DNA of 64,000 nt from Aquitalea aquatica (GTDB lineage Bacteria; Pseudomonadota; Gammaproteobacteria; Burkholderiales; Chromobacteriaceae). Positions 37,987-46,497 of this stretch are shown in pieces. Each line of letters starts with the position of its first letter. Within the stretch, counting starts at the first letter, position 1. The notes beneath the pieces are model-generated. The model did no database searches, was not told the origin of the DNA, and was given only the letters and a program-made list of their open reading frames with translations. Both the position numbers and the translations under genes were made by a program. The DNA lies in the NCBI RefSeq assembly GCF_013911085.1, contig NZ_JACERN010000039.1, forward strand, positions 124,001 to 188,000, read 5' to 3'.

Positions 37987-38336
37987 ATGGATTTCACGGC
38001 TGGTATTGTCTGGCAATCCAACGCCATGTCGCTGGCTGGCTGAGGTTGGTCATGTCATGCCACTTGGGTGGAGCGCCTTTATTGGTGGGCAATCTGGTCG
38101 GATTTCACTTTTGGGCATACTGATATTTAGTCTCAGTAATCCGCTGATTAATATGCTGCCGGCCTGTGTGGGAAAATGAAAGTACCTGCTGGCTGCAAAT
38201 GTGCCGACTAAATCAGCCTATGTATGCAAGATAATAATACCTGCCAATATAATTACTCATGGCAGGGGCGGTAAATGTTGTACTTATGGCGGGAATCCTG
38301 TGAAAAATTGCTGGTGAAAGCGTTAACGTCGTTGAA

Positions 38337-38366
38337 ATGACACGGGTTTTGCAAAACGCTTGTCAT
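38337..38366. promoter_or_regulatory. 30-bp near-perfect palindrome upstream of oppA
   Basis: The left half starts ATGACA and ends GTTTTG; the right half starts CAAAAC and ends TGTCAT, with 13 of 15 positions symmetric. The core GTTTTGCAAAAC (38346-38357) is perfect. It lies about 158 bp before oppA in a 599-bp gap (37925-38523) that otherwise shows AT-rich DNA and no gene. Confidence 0.55.
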
Positions 38367-38449
38367 ATTGTTCTGAATCGCACTTGAAGAATTTAAAAAC
38401 GCTGGCGCATAATGGCCCGGCCCGTTTCGGACACTTAATCGGGAAAAGT

Positions 38450-38466
38450 TCCGAACATAATTCGGA
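38450..38466. promoter_or_regulatory. Second dyad and leader hairpin before oppA
   Basis: TCCGAA-CATAA-TTCGGA, 58 bp before the oppA ATG. A further hairpin CCCGC-AATAA-GCGGG (38483-38497) sits just ahead of the AGGAG ribosome binding site. Confidence 0.4.
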
Positions 38467-38523
38467 TAAAAGAATTTGCGCACCCGCAATAAGCGGGGCT
38501 CTACAGAACAGGAGAATAGGCGA

Positions 38524-40143
38524 ATGTCACACAATAAATCGCTGCGCGTGGCCGCGGCAGCTGTAGCCCTGGCACTGGCCGGTACGACCGGTTTCGCCAT
38601 GGCCGCCCAGGTACCGGCAGGCGTCAAGCTGGCCGCCAAGCAAGAGCTGACCCGCAACACCGGTTCCGAGCCGGAATCACTGGATCCGGTACTGGCCGAA
38701 TCCGTACCGGCCAACACCATTACTGCCGACCTGTTTGAAGGCCTCACCGCCACCGACAGCTTTGGCAAGGTAATGCCGGGCGTGGCCGAGTCGTGGAAGC
38801 AAACCAGCCCCACCACCTGGGTATTCAAGCTGCGCAAGAATGCCAAGTGGTCGGATGGCTCCGCCGTGACCGCGAGCGATTTCGTGTATGGCTGGCAACG
38901 TTTTGTCGAGCCCAAGACCGCCTCTCCCTATGCCTCCACCTATGGCATCTTCATCCAGAACGGCAAGGAAATCACCGAAGGCAAGAAGCCGGCTTCCTCA
39001 CTGGGCGTGAAGGCTGTGGACAAATACACGCTGGAAGTACAAACCCCGTACCCGGTACCGTTCATGCCCTCGCTGGTAGCCAACACCCAGCTGGCTCCGC
39101 TGCCCAAGGCCACCATCGACAAGTTTGGCAAGGACTGGACCAAGCCGGGCAAGATGGTTTCCAACGGCGCATTCGCGCTGAAGGACTGGCAGGTCAACAG
39201 CAAGATCGTGGTGGAAAAGAACGCCCAGTACTGGGATCTGAAGAACGTGCAGCTGGCCAAGATCACCTATCTGCCAATCGAAGACCACAATGCCGACGTG
39301 AAGCTGTATGAGTCCGGCGAAAACGACTGGGTGCTGGAACTGCCGTCCGGCACCTACGACAAGTACAAGGCCCAGTACCCCAAGGAAATCCGCAATGCGC
39401 CTTTCCTCGGCCTGCGTTACTACTCGCTGAACAACAAGGACCCGCTGCTGAAGGACGTGCGCGTGCGCAAGGCGCTGTCCATGGTGCTGGACCGTGACAT
39501 CCTGGCCAAGAAAGTGACCGCCGACGGTCAGTCCCCGGCTTACAGCGCCATCGTTACCGGCACTGCCGGCGCCGATGTCACCAGCTATGACTGGGTCAAA
39601 TGGCCGATGGCCAAGCGGGTGGAAGAGGCCAAGAAGCTGCTGGCCGAGGCTGGCGTGAAGCCCGGTACCAAGCTGAAGTTTGCCTACAACACCAGTGACT
39701 ACCACAAGAAGATGGCCATCTTTGCCGCTTCCGAATGGAAATCCAAGCTGGGCCTGAATACCGAGCTGGAAAGCCTGGAATTCAAGGTGCTGCTGAAGAA
39801 GCGCCATGACGCCGACTACCAGATCGCCCGGAATGGCTGGAATGCCGACTACAACGACGCCACCACCTTCCTGGCGCTGGTGCAGTGTGACAACGACCAG
39901 AACGACAACAAGAACTGCAATGCCAAGGCCGAAGCGCTGATCAAGCAGGGTAGCGATACCACCGATCAGGCCAAGCGCAAGCAACTGTTCACCCAGGCAG
40001 TGAAGATGATCATGGATGACTATCCGATGATTCCGCTGCTGCAATACACCGCACCGCGTCTGGTGAAGTCCTATGTGGGTGGCTACGGCAAGAACCCGAT
40101 GGACCGCTACCGTGGCAAGGACCTCTACATCATTCAGCACTAA
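38524..40143 (+). CDS. oppA: Oligopeptide ABC importer, periplasmic binding protein OppA
   Basis: A 539-residue family-5 solute-binding protein. Signal peptide at residues 1-28 ending AMAAQ, without a lipobox cysteine, so it is soluble in the periplasm. EPESLDPVLAESVPANTI and WSDGSAVTASDFVYGWQR are family hallmarks. AGGAG lies ahead of ATG 38524; the in-frame ATG at 38476 would add a charged leader before the signal peptide. First gene of oppABCDF; its mRNA is probably the most abundant because of the hairpins that follow. Confidence 0.94.
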   Translation: MSHNKSLRVAAAAVALALAGTTGFAMAAQVPAGVKLAAKQELTRNTGSEPESLDPVLAESVPANTITADLFEGLTATDSFGKVMPGVAESWKQTSPTTWVFKLRKNAKWSDGSAVTASDFVYGWQRFVEPKTASPYASTYGIFIQNGKEITEGKKPASSLGVKAVDKYTLEVQTPYPVPFMPSLVANTQLAPLPKATIDKFGKDWTKPGKMVSNGAFALKDWQVNSKIVVEKNAQYWDLKNVQLAKITYLPIEDHNADVKLYESGENDWVLELPSGTYDKYKAQYPKEIRNAPFLGLRYYSLNNKDPLLKDVRVRKALSMVLDRDILAKKVTADGQSPAYSAIVTGTAGADVTSYDWVKWPMAKRVEEAKKLLAEAGVKPGTKLKFAYNTSDYHKKMAIFAASEWKSKLGLNTELESLEFKVLLKKRHDADYQIARNGWNADYNDATTFLALVQCDNDQNDNKNCNAKAEALIKQGSDTTDQAKRKQLFTQAVKMIMDDYPMIPLLQYTAPRLVKSYVGGYGKNPMDRYRGKDLYIIQH

Positions 40144-40166
40144 GCCTGAAGAAACGATGCAAGAGG

Positions 40167-40224
40167 CGGGGGCTGCGGCCCCCGGTTGAACAGAGGCCGG
40201 ATGTCCGCCAGACGGACATCCGGC
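40167..40224 (+). terminator. Tandem hairpins between oppA and oppB
   Basis: CGGGGGC/GCCCCCG (40167-40184, loop TGCG) and a 12-bp perfect stem GCCGGATGTCCG/CGGACATCCGGC (40196-40224). There is no T-run, so partial termination or protection of the oppA mRNA 3' end is more likely than full termination. Confidence 0.6.
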
Positions 40225-40320
40225 TTGTGATGTAGAGCATCATGTCGGAGCGCTTTGCCGTGCAGCCATGTTCACAAGACATGTACTGTGCTGGCGAACG
40301 ACCCCGGCTGGAGTATCCCC

Positions 40321-41241
40321 ATGTGGTCCTATACTTTCCGACGCGTGCTGGCCACCATTCCTACGCTGCTGGCCGTCATTACCGTTTGCTATCTGTTGCT
40401 GCACCTGACGCCGGGCGGCCCCTTTGACGGGGAACGCAAGGTATCGGCAGCGGTGCTGGCCAATCTGCAGGCCAAGTACCATCTCGATCTGCCCTTGTGG
40501 CAGCAATACCTGTATTACATCAAGAGCCTGCTGCAGGGTGATCTGGGGGCTTCCTTCCGCTATGCCGACTGGAGCGTGAACGATCTGGTGGGCAAAGCCT
40601 TGCCGGTATCGGCGGCCATCGGCGGCGGTGCCATCGTCATTTCACTGTTCATCGGTGTGGCATTGGGCATTGTGGCGGCTCTGCGCCAGAACAGCCTGAT
40701 CGATTATCTGGTGATGCTGCTGGGCAATATCGGCGGTGCGTTCCCGTCCTTTGTGCTGGGCCCGGTGCTGGTGATGGTATTTGCCATCGGCCTGGAATGG
40801 CTGCCGGCTGGTGGCTGGGATGACTTCGCCCTGCGTTACATGGTGTTGCCGATGGCGCTGTTGGTGTTCATCAACATCTCCACCATTGGCCGCGTGATGC
40901 GCGGCAGCATGATCGAGGTGCTGGGTAGCAACTTCATCCGTACCGCCCGCGCCAAGGGTCTGCCGATGCGCACCATCGTACTGCGCCATGCGCTCAAGCC
41001 GGCGCTGATGCCGGTGGTGTCGGTAATCGGCCCGCTGGCCATTTCCTCGATTACCGCTGCGGTGGTCACCGAAACCGTGTTCGGTCTGCCGGGCCTGGGC
41101 AAGCTCATCGTCAATGGCGCCGCCAACCGCGACTACACCCTGGTATTGGGGCTGGTGGTGCTGGTGACGGTGATTACCGTTGTTCTCAACCTGCTCGTGG
41201 ATCTGGCCTATGCGCTGCTGGACCCGAAGATTCGCTACTGA
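40321..41241 (+). CDS. oppB: Oligopeptide ABC importer permease OppB
   Basis: A 306-residue inner membrane subunit with six helices. MWSYTFRRVLATIPTLL at the N-terminus and the EAA-type loop GSNFIRTARAKGLPMRTIVLRHALKPAL near residues 200-228 contact the ATPases. ATG 40321 matches the E. coli OppB length (306); the open frame from 40255 is a longer, unlikely start. Follows oppA after 177 bp containing two hairpins. Confidence 0.95.
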   Translation: MWSYTFRRVLATIPTLLAVITVCYLLLHLTPGGPFDGERKVSAAVLANLQAKYHLDLPLWQQYLYYIKSLLQGDLGASFRYADWSVNDLVGKALPVSAAIGGGAIVISLFIGVALGIVAALRQNSLIDYLVMLLGNIGGAFPSFVLGPVLVMVFAIGLEWLPAGGWDDFALRYMVLPMALLVFINISTIGRVMRGSMIEVLGSNFIRTARAKGLPMRTIVLRHALKPALMPVVSVIGPLAISSITAAVVTETVFGLPGLGKLIVNGAANRDYTLVLGLVVLVTVITVVLNLLVDLAYALLDPKIRY

Positions 41242-41256
41242 GCGGGAGCAAAAATC

Positions 41257-42171
41257 ATGATGCAAAGCAAACAGAAAGCCATGACGGCGGCGCTGGACAA
41301 TAGCCTCGCCGATGCCGCCGTGGAAGGCCGCAGCCTGTGGCGTGACGCACGCGTACGTTTTTTCCGTAACAAGGCCGCCGTGCTCAGCCTGATCGTGCTG
41401 GCACTGATCACCCTGGCCTGTATTTTCGGGCCGATGGTGTTGCCGCACACCTATGAAGACACCGACTGGGACGCCATGGGCATTGCCCCGACGCTGGCCA
41501 ATACCCACTGGTTCGGCACCGATGCGCTGGGCCGCGACCTGCTGGTGCGCTGCCTGATCGGCGGGCGCATTTCGCTGATGGTGGGCGCGCTGGCTACCAT
41601 CGCCTCGGTGGCGCTGGGCATTGTCTGGGGTGCCACTGCCGGCTTCATGGGCGGCAAGGTCGATTCGCTGATGATGCGCATCGTCGACATGATGTATGCC
41701 GTGCCCTACCTGCTGATCGCCATCCTGATGGTGACCCTGCTGGGCCGCGACTTCTACCTGGTGGTACTGACCATTACCGTGTTCTCGTGGATGGACATGG
41801 CACGGGTGGTGCGCGGGCAGACGCTGGCGATCAAGTCCAAGGAATATGTCGAGGCGGCGCACGCCATTGGCGTATCCACCCCCAAGATCATCTTCCGCCA
41901 CATCGTGCCCAATCTGTTGGGCATCGTGGTGATCTACACCACCGTCACCGTGCCGGGCGTGATTCTGACCGAATCCGTGCTGTCCTTCCTGGGCCTGGGG
42001 GTGCAGGAGCCGATGACCAGCTGGGGTGTGCTGATTCAGGATGGTGCCGGCGTGATGGATGCCAGCCCGTGGATTCTGCTGTTCCCGGCCGGCCTGCTGT
42101 CGGTCACCTTGTACTGCGCCAACTATATCGGCGACGGCCTGCGCGATGCGCTCGATCCGAAAGATCGTTGA
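41257..42171 (+). CDS. oppC: Oligopeptide ABC importer permease OppC
   Basis: A 304-residue second permease. A cytoplasmic N-terminal arm with SLWRDARVRFFRNKAAVLSL precedes the first helix, GTDALGRDLLVRCLIGGRISL near residue 87 is characteristic, and the EAA-type loop SKEYVEAAHAIGVSTPKIIFRHIVPN lies near residue 195. Pairs with OppB in the membrane pore. A second ATG follows immediately at 41260. Confidence 0.95.
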   Translation: MMQSKQKAMTAALDNSLADAAVEGRSLWRDARVRFFRNKAAVLSLIVLALITLACIFGPMVLPHTYEDTDWDAMGIAPTLANTHWFGTDALGRDLLVRCLIGGRISLMVGALATIASVALGIVWGATAGFMGGKVDSLMMRIVDMMYAVPYLLIAILMVTLLGRDFYLVVLTITVFSWMDMARVVRGQTLAIKSKEYVEAAHAIGVSTPKIIFRHIVPNLLGIVVIYTTVTVPGVILTESVLSFLGLGVQEPMTSWGVLIQDGAGVMDASPWILLFPAGLLSVTLYCANYIGDGLRDALDPKDR

Positions 42172-42182
42172 GGTAGCAACAG

Positions 42183-43184
42183 ATGAGTCTATTGAAAGTA
42201 AGTAATCTGGGTGTGCAGTTCCAGACCAACGACGGCGTGGTCAGTGCTGTCAACGGCGTCAGCTTCGAGCTGGAAAAGGGCCAGACTCTGGGCATCGTTG
42301 GTGAATCCGGTTCGGGTAAGAGCCAGACCGTGCTGGCCATGATGGGTCTGTTGGCCAAGAACGGCAAAACCACCGGTGAGGCGCTGTACCAGGGCAAAAA
42401 CCTGCTGGCGATGAGCCCGGCCGAGCTCAACCGCATCCGTGGCGACCGGCTGGCGATGATCTTCCAGGACCCGATGACCTCGCTCAACCCCTATCTGACG
42501 GTAGAACGCCAGATGACCGAGGTACTGGAGCTGCACAAGGGCATCAGCCGCCGTGGCGCGAAAAAGCGCGCCATCGAGCTGCTGGACGCAGTGCGCATTC
42601 CGGAAGCAGCGCGCCGCATCAATATGTATCCGCACGAATTCTCCGGTGGCATGCGCCAGCGGGTGATGATTGCCATGGCCCTGCTGTGCGAACCGGAAGT
42701 GCTGATCGCCGATGAACCCACCACCGCGCTGGACGTGACGGTGCAGGCGCAGATCCTCACCCTGCTCAAAGAGCTGCAGCGTGATTTCGGTACCTCCATC
42801 GTGATGATTACCCACGATCTGGGGGTAGTGGCCGGCCTTTGCGAAAAAGTGATGGTGATGTACGGTGGCCGCGCCATGGAGTATGGCAGCGCCGACAATA
42901 TCTTCTATCAGCCCAGCCACCCCTACACCATCGGCCTGCTCGGCGCCTTGCCGCGACTGGACCACGATGGCAGCGAGCTGGTGAGCATTCCCGGCAACCC
43001 GCCCAATATGGCCAGAATGCCCAAGGGCTGCCCGTTCTCCGAGCGTTGCACCCACGCCAGCAGCCGCTGTGCTGATGAACTGCCGGCGCTGGCAGCCAGC
43101 AGTGTGAATCCGCAGGTGCTGCGCGCCTGTCACAAGCCGGCAGATGAATTGCAGCAGGCAGCACAGGAGGTGGCCCATGTCTGA
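42183..43184 (+). CDS. oppD: Oligopeptide ABC importer ATPase OppD
   Basis: A 333-residue ATPase. Walker A GESGSGKS near residue 40, Q-loop in IFQDPMTSLNP, signature FSGGMRQRV near residue 155, Walker B VLIADEPTTALDV and the H-loop MITHDLGVV. The C-terminal extension has the oligopeptide-type CPFSERCTHASSRC cysteines, which in relatives bind an iron-sulfur cluster. Overlaps oppF by 8 bp. Confidence 0.95.
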   Translation: MSLLKVSNLGVQFQTNDGVVSAVNGVSFELEKGQTLGIVGESGSGKSQTVLAMMGLLAKNGKTTGEALYQGKNLLAMSPAELNRIRGDRLAMIFQDPMTSLNPYLTVERQMTEVLELHKGISRRGAKKRAIELLDAVRIPEAARRINMYPHEFSGGMRQRVMIAMALLCEPEVLIADEPTTALDVTVQAQILTLLKELQRDFGTSIVMITHDLGVVAGLCEKVMVMYGGRAMEYGSADNIFYQPSHPYTIGLLGALPRLDHDGSELVSIPGNPPNMARMPKGCPFSERCTHASSRCADELPALAASSVNPQVLRACHKPADELQQAAQEVAHV

Positions 43185-44169
43185 ACAAGCCAAGCAGCCG
43201 ATTCTGTCGGTACGCGATGTCAAAGTGCACTTCCAGGTGAAAGGCGACGGCGCCTGGCCGTGGAGCGCCAAACGCACGCTTAAGGCGGTGGACGGGGTCA
43301 GTTTCGATCTGTACGCCGGCGAAACCCTGGGCGTGGTGGGTGAGTCCGGCTGTGGCAAGTCCACCCTGTCGCGCGCCATCCTCAACCTGATTCCGGCCAC
43401 GGCGGGCGAGATCGTCTGGATGGGCAAGGACCTGACCCGTGGCACGGCCAAGGACTGGCACGCGGTGCGCAAGGACATCCAGATGATCTTCCAGGATCCA
43501 CTGGCCTCGCTCAACCCGCGCATGACGGTGGCGCAGATCATTGGTGAGCCGCTGCGGGTACACAAGCCGGAGCTGTCAGAAGCCGAAGTGATGAAGCGGG
43601 TGCGCGCGATGATGGCACGGGTGGGCCTGCGCGAGCAGATGATCAACCGTTATCCGCACGAATTTTCCGGCGGTCAATGCCAGCGCATCGGCATTGCCCG
43701 TGCGCTGATTCTGGAACCCAAGCTGATTATCTGCGACGAGCCGGTGTCAGCACTGGACGTGTCCATCCAGGCGCAGATCATCAATCTGCTGAAAGAGCTG
43801 CAGCGCGAAATGGGGCTGGCGCTGATCTTCATCGCCCATGATCTGGCGGTGGTCAAGCATATTTCCGACCGCATCCTGGTGATGTATCTGGGCCGCGAAA
43901 TGGAACTGGCGCAAAAGCATGCCTTGTACGATGCGCCTGCCCACCCATACACCCGCGCGCTGTTGTCGGCCATTCCCATTCCCGATCCGAAGCTGGAAAA
44001 GAACAAGGTCATCCAGATTCTGCAGGGTGATCTGCCGAGCCCGATCAACCCGCCTTCCGGCTGCGTGTTCCGTACCCGCTGCCCGCAGGCCGAGGCGCGT
44101 TGCGGCACCGAGAAAATCCAGCTGCGCCAGATCAGCGAGCAAAGCCAGAGTTCTTGCCTGTTGGCCTGA
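43177..44169 (+). CDS. oppF: Oligopeptide ABC importer ATPase OppF
   Basis: A 330-residue partner ATPase of OppD. Walker A GESGCGKS near residue 57, signature FSGGQCQRI near residue 165, Walker B LIICDEPVSALDV, and the C-terminal CVFRTRCPQAEARC. ATG 43177 has CAGGAGG 10 nt upstream. Last gene of the operon; terminator follows. Confidence 0.95.
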   Translation: MSEQAKQPILSVRDVKVHFQVKGDGAWPWSAKRTLKAVDGVSFDLYAGETLGVVGESGCGKSTLSRAILNLIPATAGEIVWMGKDLTRGTAKDWHAVRKDIQMIFQDPLASLNPRMTVAQIIGEPLRVHKPELSEAEVMKRVRAMMARVGLREQMINRYPHEFSGGQCQRIGIARALILEPKLIICDEPVSALDVSIQAQIINLLKELQREMGLALIFIAHDLAVVKHISDRILVMYLGREMELAQKHALYDAPAHPYTRALLSAIPIPDPKLEKNKVIQILQGDLPSPINPPSGCVFRTRCPQAEARCGTEKIQLRQISEQSQSSCLLA

Positions 44170-44188
44170 TTAGCCGGTTGTGCCAAGC

Positions 44189-44223
44189 AAAAGCCCTGCA
44201 TTGATATGCAGGGCTTTTTATTG
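44189..44223 (+). terminator. Rho-independent terminator of oppABCDF
   Basis: AAAAGCCCTGCA (44189-44200) pairs with TGCAGGGCTTTT (44207-44218) around TTGATA, followed by TATTG. Confidence 0.92.
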
Positions 44224-44272
44224 CTTGTTATCCCAGTGTTAACCAAGTGGGCTGTTGTTTCACGAAAAATTA

Positions 44273-44294
44273 CGCTAGCATGTTAGCGCTTTTT
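44273..44294 (+). promoter_or_regulatory. Terminator-like hairpin in the leader of the M48 protease gene
   Basis: CGCTA (44273-44277) pairs with TAGCG (44284-44288), followed by CTTTTT, ending 19 nt before the ATG. It could be an attenuator. Confidence 0.35.
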
Positions 44295-44313
44295 AAAAAA
44301 ACAGGATTTCGTG

Positions 44314-45054
44314 ATGAAAAAATTGCACCTCGCTCTAGTATTGGCATTGTCCCTGTCTGGCGCCGCCCAGGCTTTCGATCTGAACGGCATGCTCAGCTCC
44401 GGCAGCGACCTGCTCAAGGCCGCTACCCTGAGTGATGCTGACGTGAAGAGCCTGGCCGCTGAATCCAGCGTGGCCATGGACAAGAAAAACAAGGTCGCCG
44501 CTCCCTCCAGCACCTATGGCAAGCGCCTGGCCAAGATCGTCAAGGGTCTGGATAGCGAAGACGGCACCAAGCTGAACTTCAAGGTCTATCAGACCAAGGA
44601 AGTGAACGCCTTTGCCATGGCAGATGGCACCGTGCGCGTTTACAGCGGCCTGCTGGACAAGATGGATGACGACCAGGTGCGTTTCGTGATCGGCCATGAA
44701 ATCGGCCACGTGAAGCTGGGTCACACCAAGAAAGCCATGCAGCTGGCTTACTCCGCCTCTGCGGCGCGCAAGGCTGCCGGTAGCAGCGGCAACAGCACTG
44801 CCGCTGCCCTGAGCGAGTCTGACCTGGGCAATTTCGCCGAAGCCATCGTCAACGCCCAGTTCTCGCAATCGCAAGAAAGCGATGCCGACGCCTATGGCGT
44901 GGGCTTCCTCAAGCGCCACAACTACAATGTGCAAGGCGCACCGTCCGCCCTGCGCAAGCTGGCCGAGCTGTACGGCAACGACAGCAGCATGCTGGCCAGC
45001 CACCCGGCTCCGGGCGAGCGCGCCACCAAGGTGGAAAAGCTGATCGCCAACTGA
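44314..45054 (+). CDS. Exported M48-family metalloprotease (LoiP/YggG-like)
   Basis: A 246-residue periplasmic protease. Signal peptide at residues 1-20 (LHLALVLALSLSGAAQA), with no lipobox cysteine, unlike E. coli LoiP. Zinc site H128-E-I-G-H132 and a third ligand glutamate in SQSQESDADAYG near residue 188. Likely role is periplasmic or outer-membrane protein quality control. ATG 44314 with CAGGA upstream preferred to GTG 44311. Ends at a bidirectional terminator. Confidence 0.9.
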   Translation: MKKLHLALVLALSLSGAAQAFDLNGMLSSGSDLLKAATLSDADVKSLAAESSVAMDKKNKVAAPSSTYGKRLAKIVKGLDSEDGTKLNFKVYQTKEVNAFAMADGTVRVYSGLLDKMDDDQVRFVIGHEIGHVKLGHTKKAMQLAYSASAARKAAGSSGNSTAAALSESDLGNFAEAIVNAQFSQSQESDADAYGVGFLKRHNYNVQGAPSALRKLAELYGNDSSMLASHPAPGERATKVEKLIAN

Positions 45055-45073
45055 TCGGTTTCTGCCTGTCGCA

Positions 45074-45101
45074 AAAAAGGCCTCCGTGTGGAGGCCTTTT
45101 T
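45074..45101. terminator. Bidirectional terminator between M48 protease gene and tcdA
   Basis: AAAAAGGCCTCC (45074-45085) pairs with GGAGGCCTTTTT (45090-45101) around GTGT, giving T-runs on both strands between two convergent genes. Confidence 0.92.
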
Positions 45102-45116
45102 GTTTGCCAGTACGGC

Positions 45117-45902
45117 TTAGCGCTTTTTCGCCGGCTTGGCCAGTTGTTTAAGTGCATGCGACACCGCTACCAGCCCAAAGCTGGCGGTGACAACCATGCC
45201 GGCACCGAAGCCGGCGCAGGACAGGCCCTGCGGACCACGGCTGCTGTCGGCATCGCAGCTTTGCGTGTCGGGGTAGACCAGCTGTTCGGTGGAGAACACG
45301 CAGGGAACCTGCAGCTTTTTGCCGGCATCGCGCGGGAAACCATGGTAACGGCGCAGGTTGTAGCGCAGCTTGGACAATAGCGGGTCGTAAGTGACCTCGC
45401 CCAGATCTGCCAGCTGGATCTTGGTCGGGTCCATCTGGCCACCAGCACCGCCAGACACGATAAACGGCTGACGACGACGCACGCACCAGGCAGCCATGGC
45501 GGTTTTGACCCGCAGATTGTCGATGCAGTCGATGATGAAATCGAAGTCCTGGCCCAGCATGGTATCCAGATTGTCTTCGGTGACGAAATCCTCGATTTCC
45601 TGCACCACGCAGGCCGGATTGATGGCATGCACGCGTTCGGCCAGCGCCGTCACCTTGGCCATGCCGTAATGCGGGTCCAGCGCCGGCAGCTGGCGATTGG
45701 TGTTGGATTCGGCAATATTGTCCAGATCGATCAGCGTCAGGCGGCCGATGGCGCTGCGTGCCAGTGCTTCCACCGCCCAGGAACCCACCCCACCCACACC
45801 CACCACACAGACATGTGCCTGCTGGAAACGGTTCAGCGCCTCTGCGCCGTACAGGCGGGCAATACCGCCAAAGCGGCGTTCAAGATCAGCATCGTGCGAC
45901 AT
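45117..45902 (-). CDS. tcdA: tRNA threonylcarbamoyladenosine dehydratase TcdA
   Basis: A 261-residue E1/MoeB/ThiF-type enzyme that cyclises t6A37 of tRNA to ct6A with ATP. N-terminal RRFGGIARLYG, nucleotide loop VVGVGGVGSWAVEALARSAI near residues 33-52, IDLDNIAESNTNRQ near 58-71, and the C-terminal SRGPQGLSCAGFGAGMVVTASFG are diagnostic. ATG 45902 (MSHDADLERR) is preferred; the frame open to 46022 adds an unrelated leader. Confidence 0.93.
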   Translation of the reverse strand: MSHDADLERRFGGIARLYGAEALNRFQQAHVCVVGVGGVGSWAVEALARSAIGRLTLIDLDNIAESNTNRQLPALDPHYGMAKVTALAERVHAINPACVVQEIEDFVTEDNLDTMLGQDFDFIIDCIDNLRVKTAMAAWCVRRRQPFIVSGGAGGQMDPTKIQLADLGEVTYDPLLSKLRYNLRRYHGFPRDAGKKLQVPCVFSTEQLVYPDTQSCDADSSRGPQGLSCAGFGAGMVVTASFGLVAVSHALKQLAKPAKKR

Positions 45903-46141
45903 CGGGGTATCCGGTACGGAAAAACGGCCAAGCATAACCAAGCGCGGGCTGACTGACCAGTGCTGTGACTGAAAACGGCTGCGGCCAGTCTGCAACAGCG
46001 GGCAGTTACTCACTGAGAACAAGCAGCTGATTTATTGGAACTTTCCCTGCGCTTGCCTATCCTTGTCTGTGGGTCCGTCAAGAATGCACACCGGCATTCC
46101 TCTGAGCCGGGCCTGCCTCCGTGATCTCAAGGGAGTCTCCC

Positions 46142-46366
46142 ATGAAGCTACCGAGTTTCGATATCGACCTGGACAAGCATTACAACGCCACCGTCGTCAT
46201 CGCCTGCGTGCAGTGCGGCCATGAAAACCGCCATCATCTGAAAGCCCTGTCCCCCGACCATACCCTGCGCTGCCAGTGCGGCAGCGATATCTCGATGAAC
46301 AGCACGGCCATGCTGGCTGCTCAACGCCGTGTCAGCGAACTGAAGCAGGCATATCGAATACCCTGA
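46142..46366 (+). CDS. Small zinc-ribbon-like protein, function unknown
   Basis: A 74-residue protein with CVQCGHENRHH and RCQCGSD pairs (cysteines near residues 21, 24, 44, 46), resembling a rubredoxin-type zinc ribbon. ATG 46142 has AAGGGAG upstream. It stands alone between tcdA and the threonine aldolase gene; function not recognised. Confidence 0.7.
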   Translation: MKLPSFDIDLDKHYNATVVIACVQCGHENRHHLKALSPDHTLRCQCGSDISMNSTAMLAAQRRVSELKQAYRIP

Positions 46367-46454
46367 TGGAGTGATCCCCACAATCTGCGTACTGCCCCCG
46401 GCAACCCGTTTGCTGGCACAATCAGGCAGGGCCTGATTCAGAAATTTCCTCGTA

Positions 46455-46479
46455 CGGCGGCCTATATGGCCGCCGCTTT
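46455..46479 (+). terminator. Hairpin upstream of ltaE
   Basis: CGGCGGCC (46455-46462) pairs with GGCCGCCG (46468-46475) around TATAT, followed by CTTTC. It is either a weak terminator after the zinc-ribbon gene or a leader structure; the ltaE ribosome binding site GCAGGAGC begins about 10 nt later. Confidence 0.45.
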
Positions 46480-46497
46480 CATTTGCAGGAGCACAGC

